DNA of 64,000 nt, taken from positions 383,465-447,464 of the forward strand of contig JAYKAV010002973.1 of NCBI GenBank assembly GCA_035582835.1, read 5' to 3'. This document shows, piece after piece, positions 1 to 10,572 of the stretch. This DNA is from Phoebastria nigripes. Taxonomy: Eukaryota > Chordata > Aves > Procellariiformes > Diomedeidae. Below the pieces are notes generated by a model that was not told where the DNA came from, searched no databases, and saw nothing but the letters and a program-made list of their open reading frames with translations. Positions within the stretch are counted from its first letter, which is position 1, and each line of letters opens with the position of its first letter. Made by a program: the position numbers and the translations under genes.

Positions 1-528
1 CAGTGCTTGTCAGGCCACACCTGGAGTACTGTGTCTAGTTCTGGTCCCCACAATTCAACCAAGATGCAGACAGACTGGAGAGGGTTCAAAGGAAGGCCAC
101 AAGGATGATCAAAAGGCTGGAGAACTTGCCCTGTGAGGAAAGAATGAAGGAGTTAGGTCTTTTGACCCTGTAGAAGAGAAGGCGCAGGGAGACTTCATCA
201 CAGTTTTCCAGTACTTAAAGGGTGTCTACAAAGAGGACGGAGGTTCTCTCTTCCCAAGGAGCCACATGACAAGGATAAGAGGCAATGGGTGCAAGTTACA
301 TAAGGAGCGGTTTCATCTCGACATAAGAAAGAAATTTTTCACAGTGAGAACAATCAATCACTGCAACAACCTTCCCAGGGACATGGTGGAGTCCCCATCA
401 CTGGAGGTTTTAAAGAAGCAACTGGACAGGGTGCTAGGTAATCTCACCTAGGTTTTCTTTCCCACTAAAGTTTGGACCAGATGATCTTCCAAGGTCCCTT
501 GCAACCTGAGCTGTTGTATGATTCTATG
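1..528 (+). mobile_element. CR1 LINE, 3' end (enters from left edge)
   Basis: The segment carries the last part of CR1 ORF2 and the 3' untranslated tail. Translated pieces read as the ORF2 C-terminus, for example DIRKKFFTVRTINHCNNLP near 320-380, but frameshifts and a stop near 170 break the frame. It ends in GTATGATTCTATG at 517-528, the ATTCTATG tail repeat diagnostic of CR1. The 5' part lies outside the window. It is a dead copy with no coding capacity. Confidence 0.93.
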
Positions 529-3500
529 TAGTTTATAAAACTGTTTTGGAGAAACAAACTTACTGAAAGGGTATGAAATATCCTATTGTGTCCTCCTAAA
601 GCAAATTTCAGAATAGTAGTGTTTGGAGAATTTATTCTCCATTTTCATTTTTCAAACCCTTATTGCACTATTCTATTGTGCAAATTTTCATACGATATGA
701 GCTATGCTACTCCTTCCAAAGCTGAAGAGCAATAAGATTCAGTAATTGATGAAGGCTAACTTTTGGAGGCCCTGTTTCTACTGCTTTTAAATTACAAAAT
801 TTCATGTAAGAATATTTTACCTGTACTTGAGTTTGTAGTATCTCTACATGATAAGTGGTATTAAAGTCCATGATAAGTGGTATTAAAGTCTTTCCTTTTT
901 TTTTTTCTTTTTTGTTTCTATGTTATTACAGTCCCCAAGTTTTAGCTTCCAAAAGTTGGCAGCTTTACCCAAAAGAATTTGATAGTCATGTAAGACAGCA
1001 TATCTGTGTTTCATGCTGCTTACCATTGGCTGAGAAACCTCATCAGCTTTTAACTGATAGTAAATTATGGACATCTTTTAAAAAACAGGAAGACAGTGGA
1101 GATATCTGGACATAAAACTTTTAATGGGAACTCTTTATATCAATGAAGGGAAAAGAATGTGTCTAAAAATGTTATTCAGGAGACAGATTTATAGAAGGCA
1201 TAAGTACAGGACCTTACAAGGGTAAGAAATTGTGAGGGCTGGTAGGGAGCAAATTTTAAAGTAGAGAAAGATGAGGAAAGCAGGAAAAAAAAAAAAAAAA
1301 AATCAATGTATATTGATTTATATCAGACCAGACTCCAGGAAGGAGTTCTCCTGATTACTTTGACTTTATATGAATTTCTAGGGACATGAATTGAGAAAAC
1401 CAAGAAGCTGAAATTCCTCACTGTTGCTTGTAGAGCAGTGATAATATGATGGAAAGTAACTTTGTACCATAGATATAGTCCTATGAGATTCCTGATGACT
1501 CCAACTTGTAATGTTTTTCATATACATTTAACTTCTGCATTCTGTTAGTATAAAGTACTGCTCACCACCTTTTATTCTATCTTTTGGCTTAACAGTTAAA
1601 ACTGTTGAATAAGGTGTGCAAAAATTAGGCTGCAAATTAAAGGAATGATATGTTAAAAATAAATCCCAGTGATCTATACTTCGATATCAACGGAAAGTGC
1701 AGGTATTCAGCTCCTTTAGAATTCATCCCTGAGGTTTGGTTGTCAGTGAGAGATGAGAGAAAGAAAAAATTTAAAGAAGGCTATGTTAATCAGTGTTTCA
1801 AGGCAGGTCAGAATGACCTAGATAATTTTAATGTGAAGGTTAAAAATGTGAAAAGTTGGTATGTTTCTAGGTAACCTGGTCTTTTTACAATATTGACAGA
1901 AGCGTGCACCGTAGCAAATGATGGTGTTTTCTTACAATATGATTGTGTCTTTTTGTATTCCCTAAATGTTTGATAGTTAGAGAAAATAATGACAGTGCCT
2001 GCAAGGCACTGTGTCTAGACTTCAAAAAAAGAAGCCATTAGGAAAGGAATAACAAAAATGTAGTGAATTTGTATATTGACACGTTCTGTTGGAGTCTGGA
2101 GGCAAATCATGTCTATAACTTTCTGAACACAAGTGATCTGTGATCTGTGAAGTGGAAAAATAAACTGAGGCACATGAAGCTATGTCATAAGTGATTGCAA
2201 ATGTCAGGTAACAGAACATTTAGGAATGAGAAACAATGGCAGGACATACAATACATTTGTACTGTATATGTTTTTAATTTCTTTTTCAGGTAAAACTTAC
2301 AAGTGAAAAAAATTATTTTATTTTATTTTATCTCTAAGTGGAGTTATCTGTTGAAAACAAAACATGTAAACCAATGAGTCCTAATCTCAGAAAGATAACA
2401 TGTGGCCTGCAACATGCAAAGTCACCACAGTACTTTTCAGTAGTCCACCAGTTGTAACACTTTTAAGAAAATGAAGAAAGAGTTGATTGGATATTTTGGG
2501 TCATATTTTAGAAAAATTATTTGCAACCAAGTGAAACAAAATTTCAGGTATGCTTTAGTATAGATCACTTAATGAGAAAAAGAATAATTTTGGATGCAAA
2601 GTAAAGATAATCAGGAATATCCTGTTAGAATGATTTGCCAATGGACAGCATTTCTTTTAAAAAAGCAGATTTTTATTTTCTGTGGGGGAAAATAAAAAAA
2701 TAAACAAATATTTTGAATTCTTAAATATTTCTCATGCCAGAAAACCTATTTTTCTGATCAGCCTAGGCTGAACATTACCAAAAGTTTGTTCCTTGTTATC
2801 CAAAATAAAAGCAAGCAAATCTATTTAAGCAATGTGGTTGGAAGATGCAGAAATTCTAAGAAATTAAAAACAAATATATTTTTCCAGCACTTACAAACTA
2901 CATATAAAAATATAGTACTATGTGCATATAGTACTGCATATTGAAGTGCATTAGAAGTGTGCTGTCTAATGGTAGACTCAATTTTTTTGTATGCATATTT
3001 TGTTCTTAACAAGAAGCTAAGTATTATATTCTCGGAAGAGAAAACAAATCATGAAGTTCTTACCAAGAAATACTTTTCAACCTACCTGGAAATATTTGAC
3101 CAAATAAAGCTCAGTTAGAAACTACAATGTGTTTGGCAAATCAAGAAATCAGAATGAAGAAAGTGTGACAGACTTAAATCCAAAGTAATAAATGACACTT
3201 AAGAAGAGCTAAAAAGCCAGGGAGTGAACATGGAATGTAGAAACCAGTAAGAAAAATAGTACAGAGGAAGAGCTGAACTTATGCCCAACATCACCGGATA
3301 TTAAAAACTAAAGGTGGTTAGAAATCTTATAGAAAAATCAAGAAGGATCAATTTACTTAATAACATCTCCAGAGAGAGAAAGTTTATTCCTGAGCATCTT
3401 CAGTCTGTAAAGCCCACTAAAATGTATTTCAGGTAGGCATATCTGATAAAACATCATGCTCCGCCTTGGAACATGTAAGCATTGCAAGAAGCAGTATACG

Positions 3501-4230
3501 TTTGTTACACTTACTAGAAGTCACCAAATAATTAAAACCTATTAGGAAAAAAAATGTGTGTTCTAATCTGAATAAAAGGATGTATTAAAGGAAATGACAC
3601 TAGAGATTCTTCTAGCAAAGAAGCTAAAAGACACTACTTGCTTTGTGGGACAAAATACTATTTGAGCATTACACCTAAACTGGTCTACTGTTTGCTATGC
3701 CTAAAGCATAATGGCTTCATCAAAAGGTGGTATAAATTTTCCCTGAACCACCACAGAGCATACTATTTTCCTAAAAACAAAGATCAACTGAGCTCAGCCA
3801 TCGTTTCATAAATTTTAGTAGCTGCAGTATATACACTGGGATGTATAGAGCGAGTGAGCTTTGCAAAGTTACCTCTGAATCATGACAAAGAAGTAGTGTC
3901 TGAATCTTAATATAGGGTAAAATTTTCTGTAAAATTTCTATTTGAAGCTAGATGTTCAGTTTCATATTCTTATTGTATCATGTGAGCTGCTTACCTTGGT
4001 GGCAGGGTGAAAGGGAAAATAAGCTAACAACTGTCAGATTGTGAACTATTATGACTATTTAAAGAAAAGTTTTGCAACTCTGCATTTTGTCAGTCGACTT
4101 CTCTCTTTAAAATATACAAGAACTGTTAGAGTAATTAGATTAAATTTACGTGATTCTTTCTTACGAGTAGTTGTTATTAATTTTAAAAGTTATGGCAGAA
4201 ACTGAATGAATACCTATCAAGGCACAAAGT
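529..4230. other. AT-rich unique DNA, no gene seen
   Basis: No recognisable repeat family or exon is visible apart from a 22 bp tandem duplication (847-890) and an A-run near 1286-1303. Open frames at 855-1115 and 1650-1874 have no recognisable domain. The first follows a pyrimidine tract and CAG that resemble a splice acceptor, which is common by chance in such DNA. Confidence 0.6.
847..890. repeat. Exact 22 bp tandem duplication
   Basis: The unit CATGATAAGTGGTATTAAAG plus TC occurs twice back to back (847-868 and 869-890) with no mismatch. This is the signature of a recent replication-slippage duplication. Confidence 0.95.
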
Positions 4231-4415
4231 AGTAGTGCATTGAATCGGAAATCAAGAGACCTAGGTGTTATTCCTGGTTCTGTCTCTTGTTCCCAAGGCA
4301 CTTCACTCTCCATACCTCATTTTCTGTAAAATGGGAATAATGATGTTGTGGCCTTTTTGTAAACTGCTTTGCGGACTGGTCTGCACATGAAAAGTGTTAT
4401 ATAAGTGGTATTATT
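4231..4415 (+). mobile_element. Old tRNA-derived SINE (MIR / CORE-SINE type)
   Basis: The order of motifs matches a MIR-like SINE: a tRNA-related head (ATCAAGAGACCTAGGTGTTA, then TTCCTGGTTCTGTCTCTTG), the core piece CAAGGCACTTCACTCTCCATACC, TCATTTTCTGTAAAATGGG, and a tail AAAAGTGTTATATAAGTGG ending in TATTATT. The head resembles the B-box region of a tRNA promoter, and the tail is of the kind mobilised by L2/CR1-clade LINEs. Many substitutions show it is ancient. It is recognised from family motifs; exact subfamily is not assigned. Confidence 0.72.
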
Positions 4416-4605
4416 CTAAATTCTATTATTAATGTTACCTACATTGAAGCTGTTGTAGTTATGATATTTATACTTGTCCTACTGACTAGTTAAATGCTTT
4501 TCCTCTTCAGTTGTATTTTTAAAAGGCAACTTTACTGATTCCTTTGTCATTACCATAATTGTTTACACCATGTAGACCAACTTATCTGATCCCTGTTTTG
4601 TAGTG

Positions 4606-4684
4606 TATATACACATATACACGAACATGCAGATATATATGTTTATATGTATGCATGTACACATATATATACACACAAATATAT
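4606..4684. repeat. Degenerate TA/CA microsatellite
   Basis: Alternating purine-pyrimidine sequence (TATATACACATATACACG, ACATATATATACACACAAAT) with interruptions. Confidence 0.8.
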
Positions 4685-4915
4685 TATGAGTACTTGCATG
4701 AAAGCCTTGTACCATCTTTTGAGGATAACGTGTAGGAGCACTACTTCTTCACTTATTTTCCATTATAAGGACATATTACTATACTCTTATTCATATTTAG
4801 TACTACTTCACCATTAGTCTTATTAGACACCCACATACTGTTTTGAAAATGTTCTACACTTTTATCAAGGGTAAAGCCATCTAAGTGACACTTTCAGCTA
4901 TTAGCAAAATGCTGT

Positions 4916-4975
4916 GTTAACACATTATTTCTACTGCTTTCTGGAGTTAACACATTATTTCTACTGCTTTCTTGA
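4916..4975. repeat. 30 bp tandem duplication
   Basis: Two copies of a 30 bp unit starting GTTAACACATTATTTCTACT (4916-4945 and 4946-4975); the copies differ at one base near the end. Confidence 0.93.
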
Positions 4976-6134
4976 ACTTAAGAATAAGCAAATGGGTTCA
5001 TCACTTAAAAACAGTTGAGCAATCTTATGTTTTTGTTTTATTTCTAACTTGTTGTGATTGTGTAGTTCAACTAAAATGAACCAAAGTGAGTGGTAAGCAA
5101 GAATCTGTCAGTTGCTTTATATGCCCCCAGAGTTTTCTTCAAAGCAAGAACAAAGTGTTTCATTGCTTCTTTCCAAACTGCATAAAAAGAAACAAATTTA
5201 TAAGTTCATTGCACTTAACTTCAGAAAAATATCAGATCTTCTGAAGTGAACCTCAGATTAATTCCATTACAGTGTGCTTAGGCAGACAGAAAACACCACA
5301 GCTATGTTTGGGTTTTTTTTTGCTGTTCTTGTTTTCATTTTTCAGCTCTAAATTGTTTTAGCTAGTGAGAAGTGACATAGATTTTGAGTAATCAGTTGAC
5401 TTAGTCAGATGATTGTGGTGAATTTTACTTTTTTCCCAACAATTTTAACAAATGGCTGAATAAATGAAGCAACCATTTTTTTCTCATAACTGGTGAAATA
5501 CCGCTAAAGTTTCTGTTGAAACTGTTTACCAAAAGATAGGGGATCTAAGGTCACAATGCCTCCAATTCTACAGTGACCTCCTATTGCAAAATTTATTATG
5601 CTGCTAAGTCTCCTCCAACCATTCATCATCACATTTGCACACAACTGTTTCAGAAGCCACATGGTCATCTGTTTACTTGCTGGGAAATTGATGTAGTACT
5701 AATAAAATTCCTGTTGATTGCAGGCAGAAATATGTCTAGAGATTTGTGCTAAGTCTCTGCACTGAATTTTGATATTTTCCCTCTATACCCAGCCAAGGCT
5801 TCTCTATGGGCTTTGAAGAGACACAGATTATTCCACTTAATAATTTCACACCACCAGTACTGAAAAAAGTATCACAATACTATCAAGTTTCACAACTTTA
5901 AAAATATCATTTTCCCATTTTATATTTTTCATCCCCTCTCAATTACCTTAAACTTTCCACTTTGTCTGATTTCTCTGAGGGGTTAAAACCTGTGCCTCCT
6001 CAGCAAACAGCTGCTTTCCACAGAGGTGCAAGGTGCCCACCACTATGAAGTTCCTTCTGGGGACTCACAGACTCTCACTACCACTCCCTGCATAGGAATG
6101 CTCCTTTTTTGCAATACTTTACAAAGAAGATTCT

Positions 6135-7241
6135 TACCTCTGAATCGGAGAGATATGGGTTGGATGAATGGACTGTTAGATGGATGAGGAAATTGGCTGG
6201 AAGGCTGCATCCAAAGAGCCATTACAGTCAATGGCTCAATGTCCAAAGGGAGATCAGTAACAAGTGGTGTCCCTCAGGTGTCTGTACAGAGACCAATACT
6301 ATTCAATACTTCATCAACGACATAGACAGAGGGATTGAGTGCACTCTCAGCAAGTTTGCAGATGACAACAAGCTAAGTGGTGCAGTTGATTGGCTAGAAG
6401 GGAAAGGATGCCATCCTGAAGGAGCTTGACAGGCTTGAGGTGTGGGCCCATGTGAACCTCATAGAGTTCAACAAGGCCAAGTGCAAGGTCCTGCACCTGG
6501 GTCAGGGCAATCACCAGTGTTAGTACAGACTGGGGATGAATGGATTGAGAGCAGCTGTGTGGACAAGGATTAGAGGATGCTGGTGGATGAAAAATCAGCC
6601 ATGAGTTGGCAATGTGCACTTGCAGCCCAGAAAGCCAACCGTATCCTGGGTTGCATAAAAAGCAGCGTGGCCAGTGGGTTGAAGGAGGTGATTCTCCCTC
6701 CTCTACTCTGCTCTTGTGAGACCTCAGCTGGATCATCCAGCTCTGGGGTCCCCAGTACAAGAGAGACATGGACCTGCTCAAGTGGGTCCAGAGGAGGGGC
6801 ACGAAGATGATCATAGGGCTGGAACACCTCTCCTATGAAGAAAGGCTGAGAGAGTTGGGGTTTTTCAGCCTGGAGAAGAGAAGGCTCTGGGGAGACCTTA
6901 TGGTACTCTTTCCATACTTGAAAGGGGCTTATAAGAAAGATGGAGAAAGACTTTTCACCAGGGTCTGTAGTGACAGGACAAGGGCCAATGGTGTTAAATT
7001 GAAAGAGGGTAGGTTTAGATTGGATATAAGGAAGAAATTTTTTATGATGAGGGTGGTGAGACACAGGAACAGGTTGTCCAGAGAAGTTGTGGATGCCCCA
7101 TCATTGGAATTGTCCAAGTCAGGTTGGACAGGGCTTTGAGGAACCTGATCTAGTGAAGGATGTCCCTGCCCATGGCCAGGGGGTTGGACTCGATGATCTT
7201 TAAAGGTCCCTTCCAACCCAAACCATTCTATGATTCATTCT
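6135..7241 (+). mobile_element. CR1 LINE, 5'-truncated, RT to 3' tail
   Basis: Broken ORF2 reads RYGLDEWTVRWMRKLAGRL near 6150-6210, then [20 protein letters not shown] (6334-6393) with the FADD catalytic box of the reverse transcriptase. Next comes the C-terminal region RILGCIKSSVAS, then [20 protein letters not shown], to a tail with ATTCTATGATTCATTC near 7226-7241. At least three frameshifts or stops split it (around 6430, 6540 and 6810). The 3' untranslated part keeps the GATGTCCCTGCCCATGG block. It is inactive. Confidence 0.92.
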
Positions 7242-8559
7242 AAGATGAAAAAATGTCTTTACCAATTTGTACTCATCTTCAGCCTGTCCCTTTGCACTGT
7301 CAGACAGTTTGCATTTCCTGGTTTCCCAACAAGATAGAGTCAGCTACAGATTGATGAGGCAATCAGAGGCAGAATCTCAACAAGCTAAATGAAGCAATAG
7401 TGTGTCAGGCCAAAACATTTTAGATGTTTGACCCCATGGTGAAATTTCTGAGGTAAATTCATGCAGACAGTTTTAAAAATAATTAGAAACCACAACAGTA
7501 AGCTTTGCATGTATAACTTCAAAAGGCATTGGTGGGTTGAAAGGAAGAATCCTGCATTTGGCTCTGCATGGGGTGTGTGATGAAAATTTACTTCCTCAAA
7601 ATATGAGGCACATTTATGTGACTATGATTAAAATAAATATTCTTATGGGAAGTTGCAGTATATTATTTTTGAAATGAAACAAAATACAGAAAATTAAATG
7701 GGTTAGTTTTGGAGGCCAAGAGCAAACTCAGCCTATCTAATATTAGGCACATAAGTAAAGTGGCTAAGACACAAATTAAATAGACAATAAGTAATATAAA
7801 GCAATTGGCATACATTTTCAATGGACATATTGAAATGGAGATTTCAAAGGAAAGTCTGAGACCTTCAGAGGGTGATTCAGTCCTTAGATGTATCAAGGGT
7901 AAAAGAGACCAAAGAAACAAGATGAAAGTGATCTAAGTCTGACCATATAAGCTTAAACAACCAACTGAAGGACTCAAAGTCCCCTGAGGAAAAGTTTCTG
8001 AAGACATCATGATATTACTGTTGTGTGATATGCGTCTTTTGTAGCTTTGGTGTGTTTGCCTCAGACCATTGCCATGGAGGTCTGTAAGGAAAGATATCTG
8101 GAGCATAGACAATGCACAGGAGTTATCCATTCTGCCTCATGTCATGTTAATAATCACAAAGGAGAAAGTACTGGTACGTGTAACAACTTCTTACTACTCT
8201 TATTAGTCCAGTTTGCTTTGTCTTTTACAACTTTTGTCCATTGTGTCTCAGCACATTTTTGGTGTTAGCAAATGGAAAAATTGTTAGTACACATTCATGG
8301 TGTGCCTATTACTGAATTGCCAAACCCATCATTACTGTAGCAAATTGTTGCATAATTTGCAGGTTTTTTCTCAAGGAAAATTTATTTTCCTTTGAAAAAT
8401 TTTGTTTTGAGTTTACTGCCCATGAGAATATCAGCTTCTTATCAAAAAAAAGGAAGTGATCCATTCTAAAAATGTTCAACCAGGACCCAAATTATTTCAA
8501 GTAATTGTTATTATATATTATTATACCATCATCAGCATTTTTATCAAATAGTTTTATAG
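7242..8559. other. Unique DNA, no gene seen
   Basis: No repeat family or exon is recognised. Open frames at 7663-7920 (minus) and 8047-8268 (plus) have no identifiable domain. Confidence 0.5.
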
Positions 8560-8708
8560 GCTATTGTATTGGGGTTATGTGGCAAGGTTTTGGTAGCAGG
8601 GGGGCTGCAGGGGTGGCTTCTGTGAGAAGACACCTGAAGATGCCCCCATGTAGGACAAAGCTAGTTCCTGCCGGCTCCAAGACTGACCCACTGCTGGCCA
8701 AAGCTGAG

Positions 8709-8752
8709 CCAATCAGCGACGTTGGTAGCGCCTCTGTAGTAACATATTTAAG
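8709..8752 (+). promoter_or_regulatory. Family C LTR core promoter: CCAAT box and TATA-like box
   Basis: CCAAT at 8709-8713 (context GAGCCAATCAGCGAC) and ATATTTAAG at 8744-8752. The same pair is kept in the copy at 32680 (GCCAATCAGCGAC, ATATTTAAG). In the minus fragment at 19050-19236 the CCAAT is mutated to CCCAT. Activity is inferred from position only. Confidence 0.55.
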
Positions 8753-8833
8753 AAAGGGTAAAAAACGTTATACAGCAGCTGTGGGAGAGATGACTGAGAA
8801 TATGTGAGAGAAACAGCCCTGCAGACACCAAGG

Positions 8834-9307
8834 TCAATGTAGAAGGAGGGGGAGGAGGTGCTCCAGGTGCCAGAGCAGAGGTTCCCCTGCAGCCCATGAA
8901 GAAGAACATGATGATGGATGTTTTCCCCCTACAGCCCATGGAGGACCATGGTGGAGCAGATATCTACACTGCAGCCTGTGGAGGGCCCCACGCCGCAGCA
9001 GGGATATGCTCTGAAGGAAGCTGCGGCCCTTGGAGAGGAGTCCACGCAGGAGCACGTTTTCTGACAGGAACTGTGGCCCATGTGAGGACTCACGCTGGAG
9101 CAGTCCATTCCTGAAGGACTGCATGCTGTGGAAAGGACCCATGCTGGAGCAGTTCTTGAAGAACTGCAGCCCGTGAGAAGGACCCAGGTTAGAGAAGTTC
9201 ACAAAGGGCTGTATCCCATGGGAGGGTCCGCATGCTGGAGCAGCGGAAGAGTGTGGGGAAGAAGGACCAGTAAAGACAATGTGTTCTGGGCTGTCTGCAA
9301 CCCCCAT
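8834..9307 (-). other. Antisense open frame inside family C LTR (157 codons)
   Basis: Open on the strand opposite the LTR. It begins MGVADSPEH, contains quasi-repeats around GPSHG-[IL]-Q, and ends LEHLLPLLLH. The other long family C copy has an antisense frame (32937-33452) with a homologous start (MGIAVSPEH) and end (LENFLPFLFH) and the same stop position, but the middle is read in a different frame. No known domain is recognised. It may be a by-product of stop-poor repeated sequence. Confidence 0.25.
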
Positions 9308-9633
9308 CCCTCATTCCCCTGAGGTGCTTGGGGGGAGGAGATAGAAGAGTTAGGCATGAAGTTGAGCCTGGGAAGAAGGGAGGGGTGGAGAGAAGGTAAT
9401 TTCAACTTTATTTCTCACTATCCTACTGTGTTATAATTAATTGGCAATAAATTAATTTCCTCAAGTCGAGTCTGTTTTGCCTGTGACGGTAACTGGTAAG
9501 TGATCTCCCTGTTATTATCTTGACCCGTGAGCTTTTCATCATATTTTCTTCCCCTGTCCTGATGAGAAGGGGGAGTGATACAGTGGCCTGTTGGGCACCT
9601 GGTGGTCAGCCAAGGTCAACCCACCACAGCTAC

Positions 9634-10469
9634 AGTGGGTTAAGTGCTTTAGGACTACAAAGCAAACCAAAAATACAATGAACGCCACCATTATCCATCG
9701 CCTAAGACTTTGCGTTGCATTTTTATGATGTACCTATCTTCTGAGCCCAAAACTGGATTTTAAATTTTTAGCCTCCCTTCCATTGAAAACATGGGAAATC
9801 TTATGCTTCCATTTTCCTTGGGGAAGGTTTTAGTTGCCCAAATATAGATGTCAGTGCCATTTGAGACAACTTGGTGTCCGAGACCAACCGCATGAGGCTA
9901 AATTGTGATTTTTGTCCTTCTACCCATTGTTCTCAATAATCACAGAAAAGAGAAATTCTCACTTCAGATACTGGAATAAATCTAGGAAACTTCAGAAGTC
10001 ACCATATAGTTTGTCTCATGAAATGTAATCAAAAGAGAAATTTAGGGACGAGAGAAGAAAAGACTTTTTTTCAATGCAATTCAACTTTAAACATGAATTT
10101 AAACAGTGCTTACAATTACATAAAATATTAAGGTACAGGAAAGGCTAATAATAAATCCCAATTGGATCACATTACACTTATAGATTGCAGTATGTCATGA
10201 CTGAATTAATTAAAAAGATGAAGTCACCTATTTAATGAACTTTAAAAACCTGCAATCACCTTTCATCTCTCAGGCTAATTGAAACCAGATGTATTTATGG
10301 TACTGTGTTGTAAGCTGTTAATTCAAAAATGTAAAGCAGAGTTGTAAATATCTTATTTTAACACTATACTACCACCAGTGTAGCCAGCAATAATTGTTTG
10401 TGGGAAATTGTTATGTCCACTAGGTCTTCTACTGCTTGGAAAACAATTTAACCCACATGTATGATATAG
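9634..10469. other. AT-rich unique DNA, no gene seen
   Basis: Nothing recognised between the LTR and the T-rich tract. Confidence 0.5.
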
Positions 10470-10536
10470 TTTTTTGGGGGTTTTTTTGTTTGTTTTTTTT
10501 GTGGGGTTTTTTGTGTTTTTTTTTTTTTTTTTTTTT

Positions 10537-10570
<34 letters not shown>
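10470..10570. repeat. T-rich tract with G interruptions
   Basis: About 100 bases of T broken by G runs (TTTTGGGGGTTTTTTTG, GTGGGG, GG). It ends in about 30 uninterrupted T. The exact length is likely unreliable in the assembly. Confidence 0.9.

Positions 10571-10572
<2 letters not shown>

Larger units (their letters stand above)
4416..6134. other. AT-rich unique DNA, no gene seen
   Basis: Contains a degenerate TA/CA dinucleotide tract (about 4606-4684) and a 30 bp tandem duplication (4916-4975). Nothing else is recognisable. Confidence 0.55.
8565..9628 (+). mobile_element. Solo LTR, family C (about 1.06 kb)
   Basis: Starts TGTATTGGGG and ends ACCCACCACA. Flanks GCTAT (8560-8564) and GCTAC (9629-9633) match at 4 of 5 bases, a slightly decayed 5 bp target-site duplication. 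U3 has a CCAAT box (8709-8713) and an ATATTTAAG TATA-like box (8744-8752). A polyadenylation signal AATAAA lies at 9446-9451. The GC-rich middle (8830-9310) is an imperfect internal repeat around GGACCCATGCTGGAGCAG. No retroviral genes flank it, so it is a solo LTR left by LTR-LTR recombination. Family C is my own label. Confidence 0.85.

Noticed and set aside
855..1115. Open frame after a pyrimidine tract and CAG resembling an exon with splice acceptor
   Set aside because: No recognisable domain, preceded by a 22 bp duplication and low-complexity T-tract, no matching donor context or neighbouring exon.
1650..1874. 74-codon frame with polar composition
   Set aside because: No motif, biased A-rich codons, expected by chance in AT-rich DNA.
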